64,000 bases of DNA from NCBI GenBank assembly GCA_947039505.1, contig CAMQYZ010000002.1, positions 120,693-184,692 of the forward strand, read 5' to 3'. A program made the position numbers and the translations under genes. Under the pieces are notes generated by a model. It was not told the origin of the DNA. It worked only from the letters and a program-made list of their open reading frames with translations, and searched no databases. The DNA comes from an uncultured Mycoplasma sp. (GTDB taxonomy: Bacteria; Bacillota_I; Bacilli_A; Mycoplasmatales; Metamycoplasmataceae). Below, piece by piece: positions 33,039 to 44,838 of the stretch (position 1 is its first letter; the number at the start of each line of letters is the position of its first letter).

Positions 33039-34235
33039 ATGGCAAAAGAAGATTTCGATAGAACGAAAGAACATGTTAATATTGGGACGATTGGACACGT
33101 TGATCACGGTAAAACTACACTAACAGCAGCAATTGCAACTGCACTTTCAAAAAAAGGTTTATCAAAAGCACAAGATTATGCTTCAATTGATAAAGCACCA
33201 GAAGAAAAAGCTCGTGGTATAACAATTAACACATCACATATAGAATATGAAACATTAACAAGACACTATGCTCATGTTGATTGTCCAGGACACGCTGATT
33301 ATGTTAAAAATATGATTACAGGTGCTGCACAAATGGATGGTGGTATCTTAGTTGTTGCTGCAACTGATGGTCCAATGCCTCAAACCAGAGAACACATCTT
33401 GCTTTCGAAACAAGTTGGAGTTCCTAAAATTGTTGTATTTTTAAATAAAATAGATATGTTAGGATCGCCTGAAGAAGCTAATGAAATTATTGAATTAGTT
33501 GAAATGGAAGTAAGAGGATTATTATCTGATTATGAATTTGATGGAGACAATGCTCCAGTTATTACTGGTTCTGCTCTTAAAGCATTACAAGGTGATGCTG
33601 CATATGAACAAAAAATTTATGATTTAATGGATGCTGTTGATAGTTATATTACAGCTCCTGCTCGTGAAAAAGATAAACCATTCTTAATGGCTATTGAAGA
33701 TGTATTTACAATCACAGGACGTGGAACTGTTGCTACAGGTCGTGTTGAGCGTGGAGAATTAAATATTAATGATGATGTTGAAATTGTAGGAATTCACCCT
33801 ACTAAAAAAACTACAGTTACAGGTATTGAAATGTTTAGAAAAAATCTAAAACAAGCCTTAGCTGGAGATAATGCAGGACTTTTATTAAGAGGTGTTGCTA
33901 GAGAAGATATTGAGCGTGGTCAAGTTCTTGCTAAACCAGGATCAATTATTCCTCACAAAGAATTTAAAGCAGCTATTTATGCTCTTAAAAAAGAAGAAGG
34001 TGGACGTCATACTCCTTTCTTTAAGAACTACAAACCTCAGTTTTACTTTAGAACAACTGATGTAACAGGTGGAATTGAATTACCTGATGGTAAAGAAATG
34101 GTTATTCCTGGAGATAACATTGAACTTACAATTAAATTGATTTACCCTGTTGCTGTTGAAGAAGGAACTAAGTTTTCTATCCGTGAAGGTGGAAGAACTG
34201 TTGGTGCTGGATCAGTTACTCAAATTATTAAATAA
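33039..34235 (+). CDS. tuf: Elongation factor Tu
   Basis: EF-Tu delivers aminoacyl-tRNA to the ribosome. The 398-aa protein has G1 GHVDHGKT, switch I RGITIN, G3 DCPGHADY, G4 NKID, then domains 2 and 3 with [13 protein letters not shown] and the C-terminal [11 protein letters not shown]. No TGA codon, and codon choice is more uniform than in neighbours, as expected of a highly expressed gene. TATAAT at 32968-32973 and GGGAG before the ATG are visible. A long perfect hairpin follows. Confidence 0.97.
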   Translation: MAKEDFDRTKEHVNIGTIGHVDHGKTTLTAAIATALSKKGLSKAQDYASIDKAPEEKARGITINTSHIEYETLTRHYAHVDCPGHADYVKNMITGAAQMDGGILVVAATDGPMPQTREHILLSKQVGVPKIVVFLNKIDMLGSPEEANEIIELVEMEVRGLLSDYEFDGDNAPVITGSALKALQGDAAYEQKIYDLMDAVDSYITAPAREKDKPFLMAIEDVFTITGRGTVATGRVERGELNINDDVEIVGIHPTKKTTVTGIEMFRKNLKQALAGDNAGLLLRGVAREDIERGQVLAKPGSIIPHKEFKAAIYALKKEEGGRHTPFFKNYKPQFYFRTTDVTGGIELPDGKEMVIPGDNIELTIKLIYPVAVEEGTKFSIREGGRTVGAGSVTQIIK

Positions 34236-34261
34236 AACAATTTTAATATAAAAATTAAAAA

Positions 34262-34310
34262 TCATTTATTCCAAAGATAAATGATTATTTTTTATCTTTG
34301 GAATAAATGA
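34262..34310. repeat. 20-bp perfect inverted repeat after tuf
   Basis: TCATTTATTCCAAAGATAAA (34262-34281) and its exact complement at 34291-34310, loop 9 nt (TGATTATTT). It lies between tuf and the ABC exporter. No T-tract follows, so it is either an unusual terminator/processing site or a protein-binding dyad. Confidence 0.75.
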
Positions 34311-34345
34311 CAATTTCAGAAAATAAATAATCAAAAGGAAACATT

Positions 34346-36106
34346 TTGCAAACTAAAATAAAAAACACTAAGATGTGAGAAATGAATAAAGTAGATTATT
34401 TAAATTTAGTCTTTGGTTCAATTTTGAGTTTTTTTTCTGCTATTTGTGGTGCTAGTTTACCATTTTTATTAGGAAGAATTATTAATAATGCAGAACAAAC
34501 TATTGTAGATGATGTTGTATTTCCTGTAGGAGAAGTTCTTTTTAATTTATTTTTAATGTTATTAGTAGGTTGTTTGGGTTTGTTATTTACTTATTTTGGA
34601 AGAAAAACATTGGCTAAATTTTCAACATCAAAATTAGCAGAAATTAGAAGGAAAGTATTTGTTAAAATACAATATCTTTCTCCTGAAGATTTAAAAAATC
34701 ATAAAGATAATTCTCTTTTGACTAGATTGCAATTAGATAATCTTAACTACTCTACATATTTAAATTATTTGATTATTACATTTATTCCAACTTTATTTAG
34801 ATTTATCACTTTTTCGGTTATGTGTTTAATATTGAATTATATTGTTGCATTGTCTTTAATTGGTTTTGCAATTGTTTTCTATGTCATTATTTCGTTTTTA
34901 TCCACAAATTCAGAAAAAAGTTATATTCAGGCATTGGAATCTACAGATTCATTAAATAAAATCATTAAAGAAAACATTACTGGAGCAAGAGTTGTTAAAG
35001 CTTTTAATTTAAAAGAAAGACAAAGACAAAGATTTATTAAAATAAATGATTTTTTAGTTAAAACTTCAATCAAGGCAGAGAAAAAAGTCTTTAGTGGTTG
35101 ACCTTTTTCTTTGGCTTTTGTAGCATCCACTTCCGTGATTATAATTTTAATATTTTCTTTAATGACATGAGCAATGCCTGGAACTGGCGCTAATGTTGGA
35201 GATATTGTAGCCTTTATTAATTATTCATATTTAATAATGTGATCAGTTTTTGAGTTTATTATCATCAAAATATTTAAAGCAAGATCTCATGCATCTAAAA
35301 GTAGAATATCTGAAATATTAGAATTAGAAAATAACCACTTTAATGATAAAGGAACGCCTTTTAAATCAGGAGATATTGTTTTCAAAAATGTGTCTTTTAA
35401 ATACAACTTAGATTCAATAGATTATGTTTTAAAAAACATTTCTTTTACTATAAAAGAAAATACTAGAGTAGGAATTATTGGATCAACTGGAAGTGGAAAA
35501 TCAGCTTTAATTAATCTTATAACAAGATTATTTGATAATCAAAGTGGAAAAATCACAATAAATAAAATAAACCTGCAAGATATTAATACCAAAGACTTAA
35601 TTAATAATATTTCAATTTCATTTCAACAAAAATATTTATTTGCAGGAACAATAAAATCAAATGTTCTATTTGGAAATAAAAATTTAACTGATGATGAAGT
35701 GCTAGAGTTATTAAATATATCAGAAATGAAACCATTTATTGATTCTAAAAAAGATGGAATTAATTATAAATTGGAACAAAATGGTCAAAACTTATCTGGT
35801 GGTCAAAAACAAAGAATTGCTATTGCGAGAACTTTATCTCAAGAATCAAAAATATTAATTTTTGATGATGCAACATCAGCTCTTGACAATATTACTGAGA
35901 AAAAAATATTGGCATCCATTAACAAAATAAAGCAAAATATTACACAAATTTTTGTTGCTCAAAAAATTTCAACTATTAAAGAAATGGATCAAATAATTGT
36001 ACTAGATAAAGGTTTAATTGTTGGTCAAGGAACTCATGATGAATTAATTAAAACATGTGATGTTTATAAAGAAATAAACGAGTTTCAAAGTAAGGAGGTG
36101 AAATAA
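34346..36106 (+). CDS. Heterodimeric ABC exporter subunit 1 (degenerate ATP site)
   Basis: TTG 34346 lies at good spacing from AAAAGGAA and is chosen over ATG 34373 or 34382. The 586-aa protein has an N-terminal six-TM ABC exporter domain, then an ATPase domain with Walker A GSTGSGKS at 379-386 and canonical signature LSGGQ at 483-487. Two catalytic residues are replaced: the Walker B glutamate is Asp508 (IFDDATSAL), and the H-loop His is Gln539 (FVAQK). So its own ATP site is predicted inactive. The stop overlaps the start of subunit 2. Substrate unknown; could be drug, lipid or peptide. Confidence 0.88.
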
Positions 36107-37941
36107 TGGATAATAAAAATTCTCAAAAACTCAAGTCAAAAATACCAATAGGTTCATTAATTAAGTTGTTTTCTGAATTTTTTAAAGCTGATAAAATTTT
36201 ACTAATAGTTTGTTTATTTATTTCTTTAATTTCTTCTGTGGCAATTATCTTGGGTTCCATTTTTACTGGTTTCACATTGGATGAATTTACAAAATCTTTT
36301 GATATTGAGTCATGGGGTGGAACAACTATGACAGATCGAGAATTATTGAATATAGTTTACGCATTTTTAATTACAATTTCTTGTTATATAGTTTATTTTG
36401 TTACAAATCATACTTTATTCATGGTTACAATTTCTCTATCTTATAGAGCAGGTTCAAGGATTCGTCATGCAGTTTTTGAAAAAATTATTTCAGTTTCAAT
36501 AAATTATATTGATAAAAATAAAGCAGGAGAATTAATTTCAAGAACAACAACTGATGTTGATCAATTTATTTCTAATGCAGTTCAAATGTTTGCGTCCATG
36601 TTTGTATCACCGTTCATTATTTTTATAGCAATAATTGCGCTATTACTTTATTCTCCAGCATTAGCTCTAGTAACTTTTATTATGATGTTTATATTTTTTA
36701 TAGGTTCTATTGTTATTGCAAAATCAGCAGCTCCTAATTATTCTAAAATGCAAGAAAATGTTGGTGAAATTGGATCTTTCTGTGAAGAACACATTAAAAA
36801 TAAAGTGGCGATATATCTTTTCTCTCAACAAGAAAAAGTAATCAAGGAATTTGATGAAATTAACAATAAGCATGCATATCAATTTTGAAAAGCAGAATAT
36901 AAAACAGGTATTCTATGGCCATATACTGATTTAACCGAAAATTTTTTATATGGCATTATTTATATTGTTGGGTTAATATTTATTTCATTCAAAGTTCCTC
37001 ATGGTGGAATTGAAGCAACATTGACACTAGGAACAATTACCTCCTTTGTGTTAATGGTTAGACAAGTAAATGGTGAATTAGGAAATATGGCCAGATTTTC
37101 TACCTTCATTCAAAAAATCATTTTCAGTGCAGTTAGAATAAAAGAAATATTGATGGTTGAAAATGACGTCAATATTGGAACTAATAAAGTTGAGAATTTA
37201 GATGGCGATATTATTTTTGAAAATGTTAGTTTTTCTTATGACGAAGGTCCTACAATAATTAAAGATTTTAATTTACATGTTAAAAAGGGTCAAAAGGTGG
37301 CGATTGTTGGTCCTACAGGAAGTGGGAAAACAACACTAATAAACTTATTATTACGCTTCTATGAAATTGATTCCGGAACTATAAAAATAGATGGTCAAAA
37401 TATTCAAGAGTTAGATAAATACAATTTGAGAAAATTTATATCTGTAGTTTTACAAGAGGTATCATTATTTTCAGAATCTATTGCAACAAACATTGCTTAT
37501 GGTCACAGTAATGGGAAACCTGACATTAAAGGTATTAAGATTGCTGCAAAAGAAATAGGTTCTAATCATTTTATAAATATATTACCAAATAATTATGATG
37601 AAATAGTTGAAGATTCAAATGATTTTTCAGCAGGTGAATCACAATTACTTTCGCTAACTAGAGCTTATTATTCTCCTTCTAATATTTTAATTTTAGATGA
37701 AGCAACATCGAATGTTGATTCTAAAACTGAGCACAATGTTCAAAAAGGAATTTTGAAAATAATGGAAAATAAAACAACTTTCATTATAGCTCATAGATTA
37801 TCTACTATTATTAATTCTGATATTATTATTGTCATGAAAGATGGGATGATTATTGAAAAAGGAAATCATAATGAATTATTAGCAATGAAGGCCTTTTATT
37901 ATAATTTATATAATTCTAATGTTTTAGAAAACGAAGAATAA
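36106..37941 (+). CDS. Heterodimeric ABC exporter subunit 2 (catalytic ATP site)
   Basis: The 611-aa partner of subunit 1 has a TM domain and an ATPase with Walker A GPTGSGKT, Walker B with catalytic Glu532 (ILDEATSNVD), and H-loop His563 (IIAHRLS). Its signature is degenerate, FSAGE at 507-511. It therefore supplies the working Walker/His half, completed by LSGGQ of subunit 1, as in TM287/288 and BmrCD-type exporters. A strong AAGGAGGTG ribosome-binding site lies at the end of subunit 1, and the start and stop overlap (taATG). A bidirectional terminator follows. Confidence 0.9.
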
Positions 37942-37962
37942 TAAAATAATATTTTAAAATTA

Positions 37963-37997
37963 AAACATCCCTTAAATTTAAGGGATGTTTATTTTTA
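37963..37997. terminator. Bidirectional terminator between ABC exporter and deoC
   Basis: Perfect palindrome AAACATCCCTTAAA/TTTAAGGGATGTTT (37963-37990) with a T-rich stretch after it on + and before it (read on -). It serves two convergent operons. Confidence 0.88.
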
Positions 37998-38002
37998 TTC
38001 AA

Positions 38003-38665
38003 TTAATATTTTTCTTTTGTTGTTTTGCCTGTTAAAATAGCTATTGAAGAAGATGTTCCAAATCTTTCTACACCTAATGCAGCATATTTCTCCAAGTCTT
38101 CAATACTTTTAATACCGCCTGCAGCTTTCATTTTTATCTTACCTTGAATTACTTTGTTAAAGATTTCAATATCTTGGAAAGTAGCACCTCTATAAGAGAA
38201 CCCAGTACTTGTTTTGATGAAATCAGCACCAGAAGCTAAAACAATTTCAGCGGCTTTTTCAATTTCATAATCTTTTAACAATGCAGTTTCGATAATTACC
38301 TTAAGAACTTTATCTCCAATAATTTCCTTAATTTTTTTTATTTCGTTTAAAACATAATCATACTGACCATCTCTAAATCGACCAATATTCATTACCATAT
38401 CTATTTCATCTGCTCCATGATCAATTGCTAATTTAGCTTCTTGAACTTTAGCTTGTGTGGCACTTGCTCCTAAAGGAAAACCGATAACAGAAATAATTTT
38501 TATGTCATTTTTACCAATTTTTTCTTTAGCATGCTTTACTCAAGATGAGTTTATACAAATCCCACCAAACTTTCATTCCACAGCTTCCTCAATTAATTTA
38601 TCAATCTCTTTACTAGTACCTTCAGGTTTTAAGTAAGTGTGATCTATCATATTTTCAAATTTCAT
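38003..38665 (-). CDS. deoC: Deoxyribose-phosphate aldolase
   Basis: DeoC splits deoxyribose-5-phosphate into acetaldehyde and glyceraldehyde-3-phosphate. 220 aa. The start is MKFENMIDHTYLKPEGTS; the Schiff-base lysine is in ADFIKTSTGF, and the second Lys is in KMKAAGGIKS. Two TGA codons read as Trp in the first third. GGAG sits ahead of ATG 38665. It is the last gene of the deoD-pdp-deoC operon and joins nucleoside salvage to glycolysis. Transcription ends at the shared terminator at 37963. Confidence 0.95.
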
Positions 38666-38675
38666 ATAACTCTCC

Positions 38676-39971
38676 TTAATTAATTTTATCAAGAATAATT
38701 TTATTAGATATAACTTTATTATTTATTTTATAACCATTTTGTAATTCTTTTATTAATGATAAGTCAATTACTTTACTTGAATATAAAACAAAGAGAACAT
38801 CTCCTTTTTTAATAAAGTCATTAGTAATTTTCTTTAATTCAATACCAGCTTCAAAATCCAGAATATCATTTTTTGTTTTTCTTCCGGCTCCTAATTTTAA
38901 TGCTACATTACCAAAAATTAGTGAATCATAAATTTCTAAAAATCCATTATCAACAGCCAAAACTTCAACTTTATTTTTTGGATTTCAAAATAAAGGATCT
39001 TTTAAGGATTCTATATTACCGCCTTGTGCTTCAATTAATTCATAAAATTTACTTAATGCTTTTCCCGATGATATTGATTCAATAGCCAATCTTTCTCCAT
39101 CTAATTCATTATCTACAATTCCTGCTTGCATTAACATAGTTGCTGATGAACTTAAACATAGTTTTAGAAAGTTTGCTTCTCCACGACCTGACAAAGTATT
39201 AATAGATTCTATTATCTCATTTTTATTTCCAATCATTTTTCCTAAAGGTTGACTCATATTTGTAATTTCAACTTTAATATCTTTTTTTAGTGATTTTCCT
39301 ATTTTGGTCATTATGTGCCCTAATTCTTGAGCAGATTCTAAATCTTTCATAAAAGCACCATTACCACATTTAATATCTAGCAAAATAGCATTACTACCAG
39401 TTGCTAATTTTTTAGACATTATCGAGGAAGCAATTAACGGTAAAGAATCAACTGTTCCTGTAACATCTCTAAGTGCATAAATCATTTTATCTGCAGGAAC
39501 CAATGAATCAGTTTGCCCAATTATAGAAATACCAATTTTATTAACTACTTTTTTAAATTCATCAATTGACAAAAAACAATTAAAACCAGGAATAGATTCT
39601 AATTTGTCAATTGTTCCACCTGTGTGTCCCAAACCTCTTCCAGACATTTTGGCAATAATACCTCCACAAGCAGCAACAATTGGACCCAAAACAAGAGATG
39701 TTTTATCGCCAACACCACCAGTTGAGTGTTTATCCAATTTGATACCTTCTATAGAAGACAAATCAATTATGTCTCCAGAGTGTAACATTGCTTCTGTTAG
39801 GTCAGATGTTTCTTGTTCATTCAATCCATTAAAAAAAATAGACATTAATAGTGCCGACATTTGATAATCCGGTATTTTTTTATTTGTAAAGCCATCAATA
39901 ATAAAAGAAATTTCTTTTTTTGAAATTTCTTTCTTGTTTTTCTTTTTGTTTATAATGTCCACTATATTCAT
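38676..39971 (-). CDS. pdp: Pyrimidine-nucleoside phosphorylase
   Basis: Cleaves uridine, thymidine or deoxyuridine with phosphate. 431 aa. The family signature SGRGLGHTGGTIDKLE and the phosphate-site motif KHSTGGVGDKTSL are present, and the C-terminal domain contains KLGAGRKTK. One TGA reads as Trp (FWNPKNK). It could equally be labelled thymidine phosphorylase (deoA); I prefer pdp because Firmicutes and mollicute homologues are of that type. It lies 10 bp upstream of deoC and 12 bp downstream of deoD. Confidence 0.92.
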
Positions 39972-39983
39972 AATTAAATAACT

Positions 39984-40682
39984 CTATAAAGTTGACAAGG
40001 CTAATTCCATCATATCCTTGAATGCATTTTGTCTTTCTTCTGCGCTTGATTCTTCATTGGTTATTAAGTTATCAGAAACCGTTAAAATACAAGCAGCTTG
40101 TTTTCCTAATTTTTCAGCATTAGTAAATAGGGCATAAGATTCCATTTCTACAGCTAAAGATTTTGTTTTTTCAATTCTCTTTTCTAATGGTATCGAAGAA
40201 TAAAAAACATCTGAAGAGTGTACTCTTCCTAAAGTTAATTTTTTATCTAATTTTTTTGCAGCTGTAACAATTTTTTCATTTAATGTTTTTGAAGGTAACA
40301 TTATTTCTCTAGCTTCTTCTAAAACCAATTCTGTAAAAGAAGTATTTTCACTAATTGCTTCAGTCGCTAAAATTAAATCATAAATTTTTATATCAGCTTG
40401 GTATGAACCGGCAGAACCGACCCTAATGATATTATCTACATCATAAAATTTAAAAAGTTCATATGAATAAATACCAATAGAAGGACAGCCCATTCCACCA
40501 CCAGCAACTGTTACTTGCTTACCTTTATATGTTCCTGTATACATAAACATATTTCTAATTTGATTCACAATTTTAACATCTTGTAAGTAATTATCTGCAA
40601 TAAATTTAGCTCTTAAAGGATCTCCGGGCATTAAAACTGTTTTAGCAATTTCTCCCTTTTTAGCATTTATGTGTGGTGTCAT
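39984..40682 (-). CDS. deoD: Purine-nucleoside phosphorylase DeoD
   Basis: Phosphorolysis of purine (deoxy)nucleosides to base and (deoxy)ribose-1-phosphate. 232 aa, hexameric bacterial type: starts TPHINAKKGEIAKTVLMPGDPLRAKFIA, has RVGSAGSYQ, AVEMESYALF and the catalytic Asp in TVSDNL. First gene of the operon, with AAAGGAT ahead of the ATG. Its product deoxyribose-1-phosphate needs phosphopentomutase; deoB is in this window but ~22 kb away (62461). Confidence 0.95.
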   Translation of the reverse strand: MTPHINAKKGEIAKTVLMPGDPLRAKFIADNYLQDVKIVNQIRNMFMYTGTYKGKQVTVAGGGMGCPSIGIYSYELFKFYDVDNIIRVGSAGSYQADIKIYDLILATEAISENTSFTELVLEEAREIMLPSKTLNEKIVTAAKKLDKKLTLGRVHSSDVFYSSIPLEKRIEKTKSLAVEMESYALFTNAEKLGKQAACILTVSDNLITNEESSAEERQNAFKDMMELALSTL

Positions 40683-40853
40683 GATTTATCCTTTATTGTG
40701 TGTTTTTTATTACTAATTAATTAAATTATATTATAAATTAATAATAGGTTATAAAAAATAGAAATTTAAATTATAGAATGATGTTTTTTATCTCTTGAGT
40801 TATTTCTTTTTAAGTAAAATAAATATTAATTTAAATGCTAACATTATAAATAA

Positions 40854-41678
40854 ATGAAAATAAATTCAATAATTAAGCTAAATAATTCTTTAAGTGAACT
40901 TGAAGCAGAAATAGTTAAAGAAATTAATATAAACCCCAGTCAATTTTTGTTGTTGAATATTGTTGATTATGCAAAAGAAATTTTTACATCAAAATCTTCT
41001 ATTTCAAGATTGTCACAAAAATTAGGTTTTACAACTATATTAGAAATGAAATTATTTATTAAACAAGAATTAACTAAAATTGAAATGTCTTATAACATCA
41101 GTTCCAATATTTCTATTGATGATAGAATAAATAATTTAAGATCATATAACAATTATGCAATTAATGAAACTTTGATTAATTTGGATTTAAAAAATTTTCA
41201 AGAAATTTGCATGGAAATATTTAAGGCAAAAAAAATAATAATTTTTGGTGTAGGGTCATCATATTTGGCATCATTGGAATTAGCTACCAATCTTCAAAAA
41301 ATAGGATTAAATGTTGTTGCTTCAAATGATGTTCACAATTCTATTCTTAAAGTTGCACATTTTAATGAAAAAGATTTATTAATTTGTTTTTCTAAATCCG
41401 GAACAACTAAAGAAGTTTCGTTTCTTAATCAATGTGTAAAAAATGTGCATGGAAAAACATTACTAATAACAGCCAATAAAAAAGAATTAAAAAATATTGA
41501 TTATAAAATAAACTTAATGGATTTAGCTAAAAATATTAGAGTAATTGCGACTAGCTCAAAAATTTCACAACTTATATTATCTGATGCAATATTTTTAGAA
41601 ATATATTTACTAACAAATAATCAAGATAAGCTTCAAAAAGAAAAAGAATTTCTCAATAATTGGGAAAAATTCCAATAA
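40854..41678 (+). CDS. MurR/RpiR family transcriptional regulator
   Basis: The 274-aa protein has the N-terminal RpiR helix-turn-helix (SKSSISRLSQKLGFTTILEM, residues 43-62) and a C-terminal SIS phosphosugar-binding domain (IIIFGVGSSYLASLELATNLQK, then LLICFSKSGTTKEV). Regulators of this family control amino sugar and phosphosugar catabolism in response to a sugar phosphate. It stands just upstream of nanE and a PTS permease, which are its likely targets. Divergent from the deo operon by 171 bp. Confidence 0.88.
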   Translation: MKINSIIKLNNSLSELEAEIVKEININPSQFLLLNIVDYAKEIFTSKSSISRLSQKLGFTTILEMKLFIKQELTKIEMSYNISSNISIDDRINNLRSYNNYAINETLINLDLKNFQEICMEIFKAKKIIIFGVGSSYLASLELATNLQKIGLNVVASNDVHNSILKVAHFNEKDLLICFSKSGTTKEVSFLNQCVKNVHGKTLLITANKKELKNIDYKINLMDLAKNIRVIATSSKISQLILSDAIFLEIYLLTNNQDKLQKEKEFLNNWEKFQ

Positions 41679-41713
41679 CTTTTTAATAAAAACAATTTTT
41701 AATAATGCATTAT

Positions 41714-41785
41714 GGGAAAGCTTCCCTATATTTTTTCTATGCAAAATATAAATTATATTATTCATATTTACGTGGAAATAATTTC
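41714..41785. promoter_or_regulatory. Two dyads upstream of nanE, candidate RpiR operators
   Basis: GGGAA-AGC-TTCCC at 41714-41726 and GAAAT-A-ATTTC at 41775-41785 lie in the 126-bp gap between the regulator and nanE. A TATATTATT-like -10 is between them (~41753). The second dyad would sit at or just after the start of transcription. Assignment as operators is inference. Confidence 0.35.
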
Positions 41786-41804
41786 ATGTATGGAGATTTA
41801 AATT

Positions 41805-42500
41805 ATGAAAAAAGAACTTTTTTTAAAATCAATTAAAAATAACTTGATAATTTCTTGTCAGGCCGTTGACAAAGAACATTTAAATAATGTTGAAGCAATT
41901 ACATTAATGGCCAAGTCAGTTATAGATGGAGGGGCAAAAGTTTTGAGACTAAGTCAATTCGATCACATTGAATCAATTATGAAAATAACTAATTTGCCAA
42001 TAATAGGTTTAATAAAAGAAAAATATAATGACTCTAATGTTATTATAACTCCAACATTAAAAGAAATAAAACAACTAATTAATCTTGGTATAAAGTGTAT
42101 AGCTTTAGACGCAACAAAAAGAAAAAGACCTAATGAAAACTTAGATGCTATTGTTGATTATGTTCGAAAAAACCATAGTGACATATCTTTGATGGCGGAT
42201 TGTTCAAATCATGAAGATGTTGAAAATGCAATAGAATTAAAATTTGATTTAATAGGCACTACGTTAAGAGGTTATACTGAGGAAACAAAAAACTTAGATA
42301 ATGTTTCCAATAATTTTCAATTCATAAGAGAAATATTGCAAACAACTTCAATACCAATTATTGCTGAAGGCGGAATTTGAGAACCTTTGCAAGTTAAAGA
42401 ATTGTTGGATTTAGGTTGTTTTGGAGTAGTTGTTGGTTCTGCTATTACAAGACCAAAAGAAATAACAAAAAGATTTTATGAATATTTAGGAATTAAATAA
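41805..42500 (+). CDS. nanE: N-acetylmannosamine-6-phosphate 2-epimerase
   Basis: NanE converts ManNAc-6-P to GlcNAc-6-P. The 231-aa TIM-barrel starts [14 protein letters not shown]. It has GGAKVLRLS and the catalytic Lys region [13 protein letters not shown] (typical PIIGIIKR). Further on are [20 protein letters not shown] and [12 protein letters not shown] with TGA Trp. GGAG precedes ATG. It starts 126 bp after the RpiR-type regulator, and a PTS permease starts 1 bp after its stop. nanA, nanK, nagA and nagB are not nearby, so the permease may import ManNAc directly as the phosphate. Confidence 0.93.
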
Positions 42501-42501
42501 A

Positions 42502-44784
42502 ATGAATTTAAGTATTAAGGAAAATAAAATTTATCAATCTTGACAAAATAGAAATAGTAAAAAAAACAAAGGCAAAATAAAATCTTTTTTTGATCAGTTA
42601 TCAAGAGGTTTAATGTTACCTATTGCAATTTTACCAATAGCTGGATTACTTTTAGGAATTGGTGGTTCAATAGGTGCCAACGTCACTTCTGAAACAGGAG
42701 AAATTTTTGCAAATATCTTTAAAGGAATGTCAGATGTTATATTTGGTAATTTACCCATATTATTTTGTATAGCAATAACGATAACATTTTCCAAAGACCG
42801 GGGAGCATCTGGATTTGCAGCAGTAATAGGATATTTGGTATTTTGTTCTTCTCAATTGGCGTTTCTACAATTTAATGAAGATGGAACCTTAAAATCAATT
42901 ATGTGATTTCATACACAAATTACAGGAATGTCTAGTACAACACTAGGATTGCCAACAATTCAGACATCAATATTTGGAGGTATAATTGTTGGATTATTAA
43001 CATCATTTATATTTAATAAAGTGTCAATATTAAAAGTACCAAAAGCATTGGATTTTTTTTCAGGAATAAGGTTGGTGCCAATTGTATTGATACCAGTTAT
43101 GTTTTTGCTTTCAACAATATTTCTTGTATTTTGACCATGAGTAGGATTAGGAATTTTAAAAATGGGAGAAGGAATCCAAGGAGCACCTGGTGGAACAGGA
43201 GGGCTATTGTATGGTATATTAGGAAGAGCTTTAATGCCTTTTGGATTACATCATATTCCTATTGTTTTGGCATTTCAAACTCCATTTGGAGGCGTACTTA
43301 CTTCTGAAGCATTAAATACTGGAATTATAGAAGCGGGAGTTTCTTTGGCTGATCAAGCTAAAATAATGACTTTGTTTGACAAATTTAACGGAGGAGCTAA
43401 TATTGAAGGTGATCAAAATATTTGAAACTTCATTAATTCATTGCCATATAATACATTAACATCAGGAATGGAGCAAGTACCAATATTTGATTGATTCTAT
43501 CAATATACTGGAGTTTATGCAGGAAGATATACACAAGATTATCCTACATACTTGGGTGTTTGTATGGGTATTGGGGCTGCTTTAATTGTCGCTTCTGAAA
43601 AGAAAAATAGAAGAGATGTTTCTATCGTGGTGGGTTCATCAATGGCAGTTGCTTTCTTAACTGGAATTACAGAACCTTTAGAATTTACATTTTTATTTGC
43701 GGCACCATTGTTATTTTATTTAATTTATGTTCCGCTATCAGGTTTTTCATATATGTTTATGGAACTTAGTGGTGCACATATAGGGGTAGGTTTTGCTCGT
43801 GGGTTCATTGACTTAATGATATACGGAGCTCTTCCTGTTTTAAAAGGAACAAAATTTTATTTTGCATTTGTCTTGGCGGTTGGTGAAGGATTATTTGCAT
43901 TTGTAACATTTTTATTTTTCATTAAAAAATTCAATATTCAAACTCCTGGTCGCGGAAATAATGTAATCAAATTAATGTCAAAAAATGATTATCAAAAAAC
44001 AAAAACCAATCAAAATAATAATCAATCAGACAAAAGATTCTTGGAGATAATTAAAAATCTTGGTGGTCAAAATAATTTAAAAGATGTTTCTGCTTGTGCC
44101 ACTAGATTAAGAGTTACTGTAAATGATGTTACTAATATAACCAAGGAATCTTTTGTCCCTTTGGGATCCAGGGGCATGGTTATTAATGGCAATGCATTAC
44201 AAATTATTTTTGGTGGCGAGGCAACTATTTTATCACAAAAAATAAATGATTTTATTAACAATGATGACACTCAAAAAATAAATAATGAAAAATTTAATTA
44301 TATAAAAGAGGAATTCAAAACTCTCAATGTGTATGCTCCATTTGATGGAAGAATTGTTCGACTTGAAGATGTTCCTGATGAACTATTTAGTCAAGGTGCC
44401 ATAGGAAATGGAGTTGCAATTATTCCCGAATCACCCAATATATTCTCTCCTATTGATGGTTATTTAACAAATATATTTCACACTAATCATGCATATACAT
44501 TTGAATCACAAGATGGTACATCTATATTGTTGCATGTTGGTATAGATACATCCGATAAAAATAAAAAAATATTTAAATTAAAAGGAAAAATTGGTACTGT
44601 AAATATAAATTCAAATATTGCTAGTATAAATTTGAAAGAAATAACAAAGGCTAAATCATCAATGAGTCCTATTGTGTTTCCTGACTTGGATTCAAATAAA
44701 ACAATCAATTTAGTTGTTCAATATGGTCAGAAAATGAAAGCAGGAGATTTGATAATGACAATTGATCAAAAAAATGCTAATTAA
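42502..44784 (+). CDS. PTS permease EIICBA, glucose/N-acetylglucosamine family
   Basis: A 760-aa fused permease. The EIIC domain (about 1-490) has many TM helices and the family motifs RGLMLPIAILPIAGLLLGIG, FGLHHIP and GITEPLEF. EIIB follows with phospho-Cys532 in VSACATRLRVTV, and the glucose-type EIIA C-terminal domain (about 610-760) with active His678 in LLHVGIDT. Imports and phosphorylates a hexose or amino sugar using PEP via HPr. Coupling to nanE and an RpiR regulator points to an N-acetylated amino sugar (ManNAc or GlcNAc). TGA Trp codons are frequent in the EIIC part. Confidence 0.9.
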
Positions 44785-44793
44785 AAAGTATAA

Positions 44794-44825
44794 AAAAATA
44801 TCCTAAAAAATTTCTGGATATTTTT
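44794..44825. terminator. Bidirectional terminator after the nanE-PTS operon
   Basis: Stem AAAAATATCC/GGATATTTTT (10 bp), loop 12. It ends the PTS operon on + and the small membrane gene on -. Confidence 0.8.
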
Positions 44826-44838
44826 AATGATATTGTTG

